A stretch of DNA of 64,000 nucleotides from an uncultured Myxococcaceae bacterium. GTDB lineage: Bacteria > Myxococcota_A > Polyangia > Polyangiales > Ga0077539. Under the pieces are notes generated by a model. That model saw only the letters and a program-made list of their open reading frames with translations. It had not been told where the DNA came from and did not search any database. Below, in pieces: positions 1 through 11,786 of this stretch. The position numbers were made by a program, and so were the translations under genes. The stretch is from assembly GCA_945952225.1 (NCBI GenBank), contig CAMFHP010000030.1, forward strand, positions 1 through 64,000, written 5' to 3'. The first letter of the stretch is position 1. Every line of letters begins with the position of its first letter.

Positions 1-1275
1 GACGGCGGCGTTGAGCGCGAGGAGGTTGGTCTGGAACGCGATCTCGTCGATCACCCGCAGGATGCGCGCGATCTGCTGCGCCGAGCTGTCGATCTCGCGC
101 ATCGCGGCGTTCATCTCCTCCATGCGGGTGTGGCCCTCGCGCGCGGCGCCGGCGGTGCGGGCCACGAGCTCGTTGGCCGTGCCCGCGTTGGCGGCGTTGC
201 CGCGGGCCATCTCGCTCGCGCGAACGAGCAGCCCCGACGAGCGCCGCGCGGCGACGTTGAGGGCCTCGGCGCCGGCCGACATGAGCTGGCTCGTGGAGCG
301 CAGCTCCGAGGAGGCCTGCGCGGTCTGATCCACGGCGAGCTTGATGTGCCGGAACGCGTCGTCGATGGGGTCGAGGAGCGCGTTGATGCTGTCGGCGATC
401 GCGCGGAAGCGGCCCGTGAAGCGCGCGCTGTCGATGCGCTGCGTGAGGTCGCCCGCGGTGGCGGCTTCGAGCACGCGCTGCACCTCCTCCTGCGCGGTGA
501 CCTGGAGGGTGACGTCGTTCCACTCGACGGTGTAGCCCACGCGGCGGCCGTCGGTGTCGTTTGCCGCGGCGGCGTTGAGTTCGAACGCGCGACCGCCGAG
601 ACGGAGCAGCACGCCGTGCTTGCCGTTGAGCCCCGTGAGCACCTGACGCTGATGCGCGGGCACGCGGTGAAAGCGGTCGATGTTCGTGCCGAGGAGCCCG
701 TCCACACGGAACTGCGGAAGGTCCTTCTGAATGGCCGCTTCGTTCTCGCGGAGCATCTCCGCGAGGCTGCGGTTCATGTAGATGATCTCGAAGCGCTCGT
801 TCGCGATCATGAGGTTCGTCGACGCGCCATCGAGCGCCGTGCGCACGCGCGTGTTCTCCTCACGCAGCCGCGCGCGCTCCACCTCTTCGCGCTGCACCGC
901 GAGCTGCGCGGCGGTCACGTCGGACGCGAGCACCGCGATCGACTCGACCGCGCCGCGCGCGTCGCGCACCGGGCTGTACGTCGCCTGCAACCAGAGCGGT
1001 CGACCGTCGCGCGTCGCGCACTCCATCACCTCGACGACGGTCTCGCCGCGCGAGACGCGGGCCCACAGCGGCGCGAACCGGTCGACGCCACGCGCCCGCT
1101 CCGGCGTGAGCACCGACGTGCGCTGACCTTCGAGCTCGCCGGGCCCGTAGCCGGTCATCGCGCGAAAGACGTCGTTCACGTAACGAATCGTCCCGTCACT
1201 GGCGACGGCGACGATGCCCACGGTCCCCTCGAATGCCTCGAACAGCCGTTTCCTCTGCTCGGACGCGTGCTCCAT
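1..1275 (-). CDS. Soluble PAS-PAS methyl-accepting chemotaxis protein (3' end missing)
   Basis: The first 425 residues of a chemoreceptor-type signalling protein are visible; the gene runs off the left edge. Two PAS-like domains come first. The first (about residues 10-130) contains GTIRYVNDVFRAMTGYGPGE, and the second (about 140-260) contains FEIIYMNRSLAEML. A HAMP-like or coiled linker (about 265-330) follows. The helical MCP signalling domain then begins and reaches the conserved hairpin stretch IDEIAFQTNLLALNAAV just before the edge. That motif is diagnostic of receptors that signal to CheA/CheW. There is no signal peptide or membrane segment, so it is a cytoplasmic sensor. The ATG has GAGGA seven bases upstream. 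No che genes are in the window. Confidence 0.9.
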   Translation of the reverse strand, partial: MEHASEQRKRLFEAFEGTVGIVAVASDGTIRYVNDVFRAMTGYGPGELEGQRTSVLTPERARGVDRFAPLWARVSRGETVVEVMECATRDGRPLWLQATYSPVRDARGAVESIAVLASDVTAAQLAVQREEVERARLREENTRVRTALDGASTNLMIANERFEIIYMNRSLAEMLRENEAAIQKDLPQFRVDGLLGTNIDRFHRVPAHQRQVLTGLNGKHGVLLRLGGRAFELNAAAANDTDGRRVGYTVEWNDVTLQVTAQEEVQRVLEAATAGDLTQRIDSARFTGRFRAIADSINALLDPIDDAFRHIKLAVDQTAQASSELRSTSQLMSAGAEALNVAARRSSGLLVRASEMARGNAANAGTANELVARTAGAAREGHTRMEEMNAAMREIDSSAQQIARILRVIDEIAFQTNLLALNAAV

Positions 1276-1318
1276 GATCGGTTCCTCGGTGCGGTGCAGC
1301 GGTGTGTGATGTCGGGTC

Positions 1319-1333
1319 GTGCGCGGCGCGCAC
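1319..1333. terminator. Short hairpin between two minus-strand genes
   Basis: A 6-bp perfect inverted repeat (GTGCGC / GCGCAC) with a 3-base loop lies about 80 bases past the stop of the membrane protein gene and before the chemoreceptor start. There is no T-run, so it is at best a weak terminator candidate. Confidence 0.25.
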
Positions 1334-1414
1334 ACCCGCGGTGAAGACGCCCGTGAGCAACCGCCGAGCCATCGCGAAAAATGCGTTCATCGTCTGCTGC
1401 AAGCGCCCCTGGCG

Positions 1415-3142
1415 TCACCGCGCTGACGCCGACGCAGACGTGCGCCACAGCCTCACCGCGCGCACGGTCCCCGCGGCGCGGAGCGTCCACACCAGCGCCT
1501 CGTCGACCGCGTCGCAGCGCACCGAGAACCCGTCGTCGACGCACCACCGCCCGCGCGACGGAACCGGCACCGCGACACGGATTTCCACGCGCCCCGCCGC
1601 GTCGGGAACCACCCGCAACGACCCATCCCCACGCGGCGCGATCCATCCCCGCACCTGCGCCCTCGCAGGCCACAGCGACGCGCCGCGCACGAGGCCTCCG
1701 TCGGCCCCTTCACACACCTCGTCGACGAGGGCGTCGCCGCGTTGACGTGTCATGCGATTGACGCCGAGCCGTAGGGCCGCGATGCCATCGGTCACGTCAC
1801 CGCGCGCACGAAACACCACGAGGCCGCGACGCGGATCCACAACACCAGTCGACAGACGATTGGCAACCGCATCGTGGGCCACGACGAGCACCCCGCGCGC
1901 GGGGAGACCGTCCGGTTCCGCGACGTCGCGCGCCCTGCGTGCGAGCGCGCCGTGGCCCTGCGCGTCGCAGAGAACGCCCGCGATCCACAGCGCCGCCACG
2001 AGCGCCGCCGTGACACGCACGCGCAGCGACGCGAGCGCCGCCGCGAGCAGGGCGTGCTCCACGGGCAGCACGTCGACGAGCATGCGCGCGCCGCCGCCGT
2101 CGACGTTGCCGTCGAAGTAGAAGGGCGCATAGGCCGCCGCGTGGAGCGCCACCAGCGCGAGGGCCGCGCGCGTGCGCAGCGACGACCGACCGCGCCACGC
2201 CGCGAGGACCCACGCCGGCGCGAGCCACGCCGAGCCCGCCACGTCGCGAAGGTGTGCGCTGAAGCGTCGCGCCGTCACCGCGAAGGCCTCGGCGAGGTGG
2301 TGCCCGTGCGGGAGGTAGCGCGCGACGAAGTCACCGTGCTCGACACGGCATCCCACGGCGTCGCCGAAGCCCCACACGAAGCACCCCGCGGGGCCGTCGC
2401 TGCGCGCGTAGTAGAGCGCCTGCGTCGACACGCCCCAGCGGCCCACCACCGCGCGCTGCATCGCGAGGTGCGCGAGCGCGCCGGGCGACGCGGCGAGGAG
2501 CATCCACCCGACGAGCGCGCGGTCGCGACGCGCGAGGCGCCACGCACACAGGGCTCCGACGGCGAGCGTCGAGACGGGACGCACGGTCACCAGCGCGCCC
2601 AGCGCGAGGCCGCAGAGCAGCGCGCGGTGTCGGTCGACGCGGTCGGCGAGCGCGCGCACGGCGAGGAGCACGAAGAGCGCCGCGGCCCCGTGCGAGAGCG
2701 TCTCGGCGGTGTGCACCCGCAACGTGGGATGGAGCGCCGAGAGCGCCGCGCCGAGCACCACGGCCCGCGTGCGCACACGCGCATCGCACCAGCAGCCCGC
2801 GAGCGAGGCCGTGAGCGCGGTGAGCGCCGCCGCGAGCGCGCAGCCCGCGAGCCACGGCGCGCCCACGCGCATCGCGAGCGAGAGGAGCAGCGGCCAGCCC
2901 GAAGGAAAGATCCCGCCCACGCGGCCGTCGTCGGTGAGCACGGTGAAGCGTCCGACCGAGGCCGTCACCGACCCCACCACGGGCCACGTGAACGACCCGT
3001 CGGCGAGGGCGCGCGCCTGGCGCCAGTACATCGTCGCGTCGATGATGCGCGGCGCGCCGTGGAGCTCGTAGCGCCACGCGGCGAGGGAGAGCGCGGCGGC
3101 GAGGAGCGACAGCGCGACGACCGCGCTACGAGGCTGCGACAA
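1415..3142 (-). CDS. Polytopic membrane protein, GT-C (family 39)-like putative glycosyltransferase
   Basis: A 575-residue integral membrane protein with roughly ten hydrophobic segments in its first 400 residues and a soluble C-terminal third. After the first membrane segment it has an acidic loop, IIDATMYWRQARALADG (Asp35). An Asp in the first external loop is the usual catalytic feature of GT-C enzymes that use polyprenyl-phosphate sugars, and a later motif IFPSGWPLLLSLAMRVG is also typical of such proteins. Family 39 membership is inferred from this layout, not from a clear signature, and the sugar and acceptor are unknown. There is no ATG in frame upstream of residue 38. I chose TTG at 3142, which has AGGAG four bases upstream and overlaps the preceding gene by 17 bases, suggesting coupled translation. 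Confidence 0.6.
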   Translation of the reverse strand: MSQPRSAVVALSLLAAALSLAAWRYELHGAPRIIDATMYWRQARALADGSFTWPVVGSVTASVGRFTVLTDDGRVGGIFPSGWPLLLSLAMRVGAPWLAGCALAAALTALTASLAGCWCDARVRTRAVVLGAALSALHPTLRVHTAETLSHGAAALFVLLAVRALADRVDRHRALLCGLALGALVTVRPVSTLAVGALCAWRLARRDRALVGWMLLAASPGALAHLAMQRAVVGRWGVSTQALYYARSDGPAGCFVWGFGDAVGCRVEHGDFVARYLPHGHHLAEAFAVTARRFSAHLRDVAGSAWLAPAWVLAAWRGRSSLRTRAALALVALHAAAYAPFYFDGNVDGGGARMLVDVLPVEHALLAAALASLRVRVTAALVAALWIAGVLCDAQGHGALARRARDVAEPDGLPARGVLVVAHDAVANRLSTGVVDPRRGLVVFRARGDVTDGIAALRLGVNRMTRQRGDALVDEVCEGADGGLVRGASLWPARAQVRGWIAPRGDGSLRVVPDAAGRVEIRVAVPVPSRGRWCVDDGFSVRCDAVDEALVWTLRAAGTVRAVRLWRTSASASAR

Positions 3143-3452
3143 CGAGCTCCTGCACGAGGACGAAGGGCGCCACGACGAGCGCGAGCCAGCGGCGGTCGGG
3201 GTCGTCGGGCCACGTGGCGCGCTCGTGCGCGTCGGGCCGCCGGAGCGCGCCGCGGGTGAGCCACGCGCGCACCGTGTCGGCGTCGTCGCGGGCGATGGCC
3301 TCGGCGCACGCAACCACCGAGAGGCCCGGCGCCACGACGAGCACCGCGTCGCGGAGGAGGTGCGCACGAAGATCGCTGCCGAACACCTCGCCGAGTTCGT
3401 GCGTGAGACGCGCGCGCAGGGTCGCTTCGTCGTCGGGTGGAGTCGCTGACAT
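3126..3452 (-). CDS. DUF2288 family small protein
   Basis: A 108-residue soluble protein. The stretches LVVAPGLSVVACAEAIARDD, VRAWLTRGALRRP and RRWLALVVAPFVLVQ match the layout I recall for DUF2288, a family of about 100 residues with no known activity. In that family a phrase meaning roughly 'V-x-P-x-L-x-L-V' is followed by an acidic helix and ends in a VVxPxVLVQ strand. The ATG at 3452 gives the family-typical length; an upstream extension in the same frame would add about 79 unlikely residues. It lies first in a two-gene minus-strand unit with the membrane protein that follows and overlaps it. Confidence 0.65.
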   Translation of the reverse strand: MSATPPDDEATLRARLTHELGEVFGSDLRAHLLRDAVLVVAPGLSVVACAEAIARDDADTVRAWLTRGALRRPDAHERATWPDDPDRRWLALVVAPFVLVQELVVAAS

Positions 3453-3643
3453 GGCGCGATCGTGCGGCTGTGTGATGGGACTGCGCAACGTCCGCGAGCG
3501 CGCGGCGCAAGGCGCAACGAGGCCTCGCGGAGCGCTGTACATCGTCACGGCGAGGGCGTAGGTAGGAACCCGAACCGGGGTACGGAGCGCCGGGATCGAA
3601 CACACCACCTGGCGTCGCGCGGACGCGGCGTTCGACGAGCGAG

Positions 3644-6538
<2,895 letters not shown>

Positions 6539-6572
6539 GCGAAGGCCCTTCACGCGGGTGACGTTGTCTGTC

Positions 6573-6589
6573 CACCGCGCAACGCGGTG
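6573..6589. terminator. Hairpin downstream of the hybrid kinase
   Basis: CACCGCG and CGCGGTG pair perfectly around a 3-base loop, 34 bases after the kinase stop. There is no T-tract, but position and symmetry fit a transcript end. Confidence 0.4.
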
Positions 6590-6751
6590 CGACGCGACCC
6601 GTGACCGCGAATCGACCATGCGCGCGCAGCGCTGCAAACACGGGCGTCGGTGTGAATGTCGCCGCGCAGGGCTCGCACACCCTCAAGCCCGTGCGTGACC
6701 GCACCGATGGATGCCTCCGAGCGCACCCCGCGCATGAGGAGGTCCAGGAAC

Positions 6752-9700
6752 GTGAGTGTCTCGCAACGACCGCTGTGGCTACGCGCAACCTTCGCCGCGG
6801 TGATCACCGCGCTCGGGTGTTCGGAGACGGGCACCGGGGCCGTCATCGAAGTGCGCACCGACCCCGACGCCGCGGCCGACGGCGCTGCGATCGCCGACGG
6901 ATCTGTCGGCACCGACGGCACCGCGACGCCCGACGCCACGACGTCGCTCGACGGCTCCGTGGGCCTCGATGCAACGGCCGATGGCGCGGTGGCGGGCGAC
7001 GGTCCCCTCGCGTCCGTCGACGGCACGGCGGGCGGTGACGGCGCGTCGGGCGTCGACGGTGCGAGCGCGCCCGCGTGCGCCGCCGTCGAGACCTGCAACA
7101 ACGGCCTCGACGACAACTGCGACGGCCAGGTCGACGAGCGCTGCGTGTGCCTCCCCGGCGCGACGCAGCAGTGCTTCGTGGGCCCCCGCGGCGCCGCGGG
7201 CGTGGGCCTCTGCGCGTACGGAACGCAGCGCTGCGAGGGCCTCGGCGAGTTCGGCTCGTGGGGGCTCTGCGAGGGCAGCATCGCGCCCACCGGCGAGCGC
7301 TGCGACGACGCGGACAACAACTGCGACGGCGTGATCGACGACGGCTGCGCGTGCCGCGCCGACGACACCCGCGGGTGCTACACGGGCCCCGCCGCGAGCC
7401 GCAACGTGGGGGCGTGTCGCGACGGCGTGCAGACCTGCGCCGCGGGGACCGGATCCATCGGCAGCGCGTGGGGAACGTGCGCGGGCGAGGTGCTCCCCGC
7501 GACCGAGGCCTGCGACGGCGTCGACAACGACTGCAACGGCACCGTCGACGACGGATGCACCTGCACCCCGGGCTCGACGCGCGAGTGCTACGGCGGCCCC
7601 GCGGGCACCGCGGGCGTCGGCCGCTGCCACGGCGGCACGCAGTCGTGCAGCACCGCCGACGGCGCGGCCGCGTGGGGCGCGTGCACGAGCCAGGAGCTCC
7701 CCACTCCCGAGCGCTGCGACGGCGTCGACAACGACTGCGACGGCACCGTCGACAACGGCTGCGAGTGCATGCCCGGCGCGACGCGCGACTGCTACACCGG
7801 CGCGACCGGCACCCGCGGCGTGGGCGCCTGCGCGGCGGGCTCGCAGACCTGCGTGGCGGGCCCCGACGGCGTCGGGTCTTCGTGGGGCGCGTGCGCGGGT
7901 GAGCGACTGCCCACGAGCGAGCGCTGCGACGACGTCGACAACAACTGCGACGGCGCCATCGACGAGGTGTGCGCGTGCCGCCGCGGAGAGGTGCAGAGCT
8001 GCTACCCCGGCGCCGCGGGAACGTCGGGCGTCGGCGCGTGCCGCGCGGGCTCGCAGACCTGCGTGGTGGCCGACGGCGCGGCCGCGTGGGGCGCGTGCAC
8101 GGGCGCGGTGATCCCCGGTCGCGAGCGCTGCGACGGCACCGTCGACGACGACTGCGACGGCATGGTCGACAACGGGTGCGTGTGCGCCGCGGGGGCGACG
8201 CAGCGCTGCTACTCCGGGCCTGCGGGCACCGCGGGCGTGGGCGCGTGCCGCGCGGGCTCGCAGCCCTGCGCCGTGGCCGCCGACGGCTTCGGCAGCGCGT
8301 GGGGAACGTGCGCGGGTGAGGTGCTCCCTGGCGCAGAGCGATGCGACGGCGTCGACAACGACTGCGACGGCGTCATCGACAACGGCTGCGCGTGCGCGCC
8401 CGACACCACGCGGAGCTGCTACACGGGCGCCGCGGGCACCGCGGGCGTGGGCCTCTGCCGCGCGGGCTCGCAGGCCTGCGTGCTCGGCGCCGGCGGCGTA
8501 GGCTCGTCGTGGGGAACGTGCACGGGCTCCGTGCTCCCCGCGACGGAGACCTGCAACGGCTCCGACGACAACTGCAACGGCGTGATCGACGAGGGCTGCG
8601 CGTGCACCGTGGGCTCGACGCGAAGCTGCTACGGCGGCAGCGCGGGCACCGCGGGCGTGGGCGTGTGCCGCGCGGGATCGCAGAGCTGCGTGCTCTCGGG
8701 CGGCGCCGCGATGTGGGCGCCGTGCATGGGCGCCACCGTGCCCTCGGGCGAGGCGTGCGACGGCGTCGACAACGACTGCGACGGCGTGGTCGACAACGGC
8801 TGCGCGTGCACCGTCTCCACCACGCGGAGCTGCTACACGGGCCCCGCGGGCACGGCGGGCGTCGGGGCCTGCCGTGCGGGCTCGCAGTCGTGCGCCGCGG
8901 GCGCGGGCAACATCGGCAGCGCATGGGGAACGTGCACCGGCGTGGTGCTCCCCGCAGCCGAGCGCTGTGACGGCGTCGACAACGACTGCGACGGCGTGGT
9001 CGACAACGGCTGCGCGTGCGTGCCTGGCGCGACGCGGAGCTGCTACACCGGCCCCGCGGGCACGGCGGGCGTGGGCGCGTGCGCCGCGGGCTCGCAGAGC
9101 TGCGTGGCGGGCACCGGCGGCGTGGGGTCTTCGTGGGGCGCGTGCGCGGGCCAGACGCTGCCCACCGCAGAAACCTGCGACCGCGTCGACAACAACTGCA
9201 ACGGCCAGGTCGACGACGGACTCTCGTGCGGCCCGTCGCTCACGTGCCCCGCGCCCGTGGTCGACCTCGCGGGCAACACGGTCACCCTCCGCGCCACGGC
9301 CACCGGCGCCACGCGCTACCAGTGGACCGTCGTCTCGGCGCCGCCCGGCGGCACCGTCACCCTGGGCTCTCCCACGTCGGTGAGCACCACCTTCACCTCG
9401 GTGATCGTCGGTGACTACGCCGTGCGCCTCACGGCCACCGACAGCGCCGGACGCACCGCCTCGTGCGACACCACCGTGACCCTCCGCGGCCACGGCCTCC
9501 GCGTCGAGCTCACGTGGAACACCGGCACCACCGCCCCCACCACCGCGGGCCGCACCGACATCGACCTGCACCTGCACAACAGCGCCGCCACCGCGTGGTT
9601 CTCCGCGCCCAACGACTGCTACTACCGCAACACCACGCCGAGCTGGAGCGCCGCGGGCACCGCCGACGACCCCTCCCTCGACGTCGACAACACCTACGGC

Positions 9701-9994
9701 TTCGGCCCCGAGAACATCCGCATCGATTCGCCGGTGATCTCGTCGCAGACCTACACCGTCGGCGTGCACAACTACTACGGCAGCGCGCGCACCGCGGCGA
9801 CCGTGCGGATCTACTGCGGCACCACCCTCGCGGGCACCTACACCCGCACGATCACGGGCACGAACACCTCCGCCGACGCGAACAGCGATTTCTGGCGCGT
9901 GGCCCGCGTGACCTTCACCGCGGCCAACGCGTGCACGGTCTCGATGATCAACGACGTGATCACCTACCGCGCCGCGACCTCGGGCAGCCCCTGA
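6752..9994 (+). CDS. Secreted lipoprotein with ten MopE-type metal-binding repeats
   Basis: A 1080-residue exported protein. I chose the GTG at 6752 because a perfect AGGAGG lies nine bases upstream; it gives a short signal peptide ending in ITALGC, so Cys23 is the likely lipidation site. A low-complexity Asp/Gly/Ala spacer follows (to about residue 110). Ten tandem repeats of about 69 residues come next, each holding a CDGVDNDCDGxVDNGC motif and a GTAGVGACRAGSQ segment. This is the Asp-rich pattern of the MopE copper-binding-protein-like family. An eleventh half-repeat closes the array. The C-terminal part has a PKD-like beta-sandwich and a domain with DIDLHLHNS, seen in surface proteins of delta-type bacteria. 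Metal binding is inferred from family; the number of repeats may vary between strains. The function is otherwise unknown. Confidence 0.85.
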   Translation: MSVSQRPLWLRATFAAVITALGCSETGTGAVIEVRTDPDAAADGAAIADGSVGTDGTATPDATTSLDGSVGLDATADGAVAGDGPLASVDGTAGGDGASGVDGASAPACAAVETCNNGLDDNCDGQVDERCVCLPGATQQCFVGPRGAAGVGLCAYGTQRCEGLGEFGSWGLCEGSIAPTGERCDDADNNCDGVIDDGCACRADDTRGCYTGPAASRNVGACRDGVQTCAAGTGSIGSAWGTCAGEVLPATEACDGVDNDCNGTVDDGCTCTPGSTRECYGGPAGTAGVGRCHGGTQSCSTADGAAAWGACTSQELPTPERCDGVDNDCDGTVDNGCECMPGATRDCYTGATGTRGVGACAAGSQTCVAGPDGVGSSWGACAGERLPTSERCDDVDNNCDGAIDEVCACRRGEVQSCYPGAAGTSGVGACRAGSQTCVVADGAAAWGACTGAVIPGRERCDGTVDDDCDGMVDNGCVCAAGATQRCYSGPAGTAGVGACRAGSQPCAVAADGFGSAWGTCAGEVLPGAERCDGVDNDCDGVIDNGCACAPDTTRSCYTGAAGTAGVGLCRAGSQACVLGAGGVGSSWGTCTGSVLPATETCNGSDDNCNGVIDEGCACTVGSTRSCYGGSAGTAGVGVCRAGSQSCVLSGGAAMWAPCMGATVPSGEACDGVDNDCDGVVDNGCACTVSTTRSCYTGPAGTAGVGACRAGSQSCAAGAGNIGSAWGTCTGVVLPAAERCDGVDNDCDGVVDNGCACVPGATRSCYTGPAGTAGVGACAAGSQSCVAGTGGVGSSWGACAGQTLPTAETCDRVDNNCNGQVDDGLSCGPSLTCPAPVVDLAGNTVTLRATATGATRYQWTVVSAPPGGTVTLGSPTSVSTTFTSVIVGDYAVRLTATDSAGRTASCDTTVTLRGHGLRVELTWNTGTTAPTTAGRTDIDLHLHNSAATAWFSAPNDCYYRNTTPSWSAAGTADDPSLDVDNTYGFGPENIRIDSPVISSQTYTVGVHNYYGSARTAATVRIYCGTTLAGTYTRTITGTNTSADANSDFWRVARVTFTAANACTVSMINDVITYRAATSGSP
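7094..9220 (+). repeat. Tandem ~207-base coding repeats (10 copies plus a half copy)
   Basis: Ten in-frame repeats of 67-71 codons inside the lipoprotein gene, followed by a 17-codon terminal half unit. Copies 9 and 10 are nearly identical in protein sequence (CDGVDNDCDGVVDNGCAC, then CYTGPAGTAGVGAC). Copies 1, 2 and 5 are the most diverged. They are coding repeats without unique spacers, so this is not a CRISPR array. Confidence 0.95.
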
Positions 9995-10016
9995 GCGACT
10001 CGCACCCCGCGCGTCT

Positions 10017-10047
10017 CCCTCTGCGCCGCACAACGCCGCGCAGGGGG
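10017..10047. terminator. GC-rich hairpin after the repeat lipoprotein gene
   Basis: CCCTCTGCGC and GCGCAGGGGG form a 10-bp stem with one G-T pair around an 11-base loop. It sits 22 bases after the lipoprotein stop and 42 bases before the next start. It lacks a T-run but is the strongest local structure and probably marks a transcript end. Confidence 0.45.
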
Positions 10048-10089
10048 TAGACGGGTGGTGACACGCAGGGCCATGATCGCCCCCCGCCG

Positions 10090-11766
10090 ATGACGTCGCC
10101 CGCCCCCGCCTCGCAGCCCCGCGCGCCGAAGCCCGTCTCGCCCGAAGTCGCCGCGACCAACCGCGAGTTTCTTCGACGCCACCCCGAGCTCAAGGGCAAG
10201 CGCCTCGACACGAAGAACCCCGCCAACGCGAAGCTCGTCGCCGAGTGGCGGCAGATCTACGTGGCGCAGGTGCAGGCCAACCGGCCGCAGACGCCGGCCC
10301 CCGCGCCCGCGAAGCCCGTGCTGCCCTGCCAGGTGGTGAAGCAGCAGTGCGAGCTCAAGAGCGCGGAGTTCGCGTGCGAGCACGTGCCGTCGAAGCGCAA
10401 GTACGGGGTGAAGCTCCCGAACTCCGACCCGAAGAAGCGCTACATCGACGTGATCGCGGGCAACGCGAACACCAAAGAGACGATCAGCGTGAAGAGCGTG
10501 CTGGCGAAGCCGCTCTGCAACAAAGACCGCAACCACGCGAAGCGGCACATCATCATCCGGCCGCCCTTCAACGCGCCCGAGATCGTGACCGGCGCGAACC
10601 AGCTCAAGTTCGATGTGAAGAGCTCGCTGGTGCTCCCGAAGGCCATCGGCGCCCTCGGCAAGCTGCGGATTCTCTACAAGTACATCTGGCCCAGCTACGA
10701 GACGAAGGACGTCTACCTGGTCATCGTCGACGCGTGCACGACCAACGGCGCGTCGGGCGGCGCCGTGCGCGTGTTCCCCGACATCACGTGGTCCATCGAG
10801 TTCGCGGTGAGCGCGGGCTTCGAGCGCATGCGCACCTCGAAGATCAACCCGCAGGGCGCCCGCGAGATCGAGAACACCGGGGGCTATCCCTTCCTCTTCG
10901 ATTCGAAGGTCACCTACAAATACGACGGCGCCGAGGACTACGTCGGCAAGGAGTTCAAGACCACCTACGTCGAGTCGTCGGCGTGGATGAAGATCTTGAA
11001 GCTCTCCGCGAGCTGGTTCCGCAAGATCGCCTACTACGCGGGCAACGTGAAGGTCACGTTCCCGCAGATCCAGCTCGGTTTTAAGTACCAGAGCGCCCTC
11101 GCGGAGAACCCCGACGGCCCCAACGTCCGCCGCGACGTCGACCTCGAAATCGCCGCCGATCCCCTCATCGGTGCGTCGGCCGAAGTCGACCTGCTCGAAC
11201 TGCTCATCAACGCCGCGGGCAAGGGCGGCGCGGGCCTCGGCATCGTCTGCGCGCCCGCCATCGCCGAGTTCCTCATCAAGGCCAAGCGGCGCATGGCCGA
11301 GGGCTGGCACTCCTCGGGCGGAACCTTCGAGGCCAAGGCCGTCCTCGCGCTCACCCTCGGCATGAGCGGCGGCATCGCGGCCAAGGGCGCGCTCCAGATC
11401 CGCAACGGACGCGCGGCCGAAGGCAGCATCACCGTCGAAGGCAAGATCGGCTTCACCTTCGGCGGCACCGCGCAGTTCGAGGGCAAGGCGTGGATGGTCT
11501 CCGTCACCGCGGGCGTCTCGCTCCAGGGCTCGGCGGGCTTCGCCGGCGGCGGCCAGATCGGCATGGACAACGAAGGCGCCTTCTTCGGCGGCAAGCTCTA
11601 CTTCTCCGGCGCCAAGCTCGAATTCAAGGCCTTCACCGACGTGAAGATCACCCGCACGCCCCCCGATCCCAACAAGACCCGCGAGGCCCCCACCAAGGCC
11701 GGCTGGGTGGTCAACTGGCCCGCCTGGCCCGACGAGGGCAACTACAACAAGCGCCGCTTCTTCTGA
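10090..11766 (+). CDS. Unassigned glycine/lysine-rich protein, possible toxin or effector
   Basis: A 558-residue protein without signal peptide that I do not recognise. The N-terminus is Pro/Ala-rich and contains NREFLRRHPELKGKRLD. A Cys-containing domain (about residues 78-170) and a beta-rich middle follow. The last 200 residues alternate small and hydrophobic residues in glycine-rich strands, for example VTAGVSLQGSAGFAGGGQIG. That texture is seen in pore-forming or membrane-inserting proteins, but is not proof of such a role. Lys codons are much more frequent than in neighbouring genes. The ATG at 10090 lacks a strong ribosome site. It is followed 20 bases later by an MFS transporter on the same strand. 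Given two T6SS effector modules in the window, an effector role is possible but only inferred. Confidence 0.7.
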   Translation: MTSPAPASQPRAPKPVSPEVAATNREFLRRHPELKGKRLDTKNPANAKLVAEWRQIYVAQVQANRPQTPAPAPAKPVLPCQVVKQQCELKSAEFACEHVPSKRKYGVKLPNSDPKKRYIDVIAGNANTKETISVKSVLAKPLCNKDRNHAKRHIIIRPPFNAPEIVTGANQLKFDVKSSLVLPKAIGALGKLRILYKYIWPSYETKDVYLVIVDACTTNGASGGAVRVFPDITWSIEFAVSAGFERMRTSKINPQGAREIENTGGYPFLFDSKVTYKYDGAEDYVGKEFKTTYVESSAWMKILKLSASWFRKIAYYAGNVKVTFPQIQLGFKYQSALAENPDGPNVRRDVDLEIAADPLIGASAEVDLLELLINAAGKGGAGLGIVCAPAIAEFLIKAKRRMAEGWHSSGGTFEAKAVLALTLGMSGGIAAKGALQIRNGRAAEGSITVEGKIGFTFGGTAQFEGKAWMVSVTAGVSLQGSAGFAGGGQIGMDNEGAFFGGKLYFSGAKLEFKAFTDVKITRTPPDPNKTREAPTKAGWVVNWPAWPDEGNYNKRRFF

Positions 11767-11786
11767 GCGCATCCCCGCGACGCGCC

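Noticed and set aside
6779-10033. A 1084-codon open frame on the minus strand antisense to the repeat lipoprotein
   Set aside because: The protein is Arg/Ala/Gly-rich with no domain, and its length follows from GC-rich codon bias and the repeated DNA of the real gene on the other strand.
9964-11772. A 602-codon minus-strand frame opposite the 558-residue protein
   Set aside because: Composition is Arg/Gly/His/Val-rich without motifs; the plus-strand product has a balanced composition and a separate start region.
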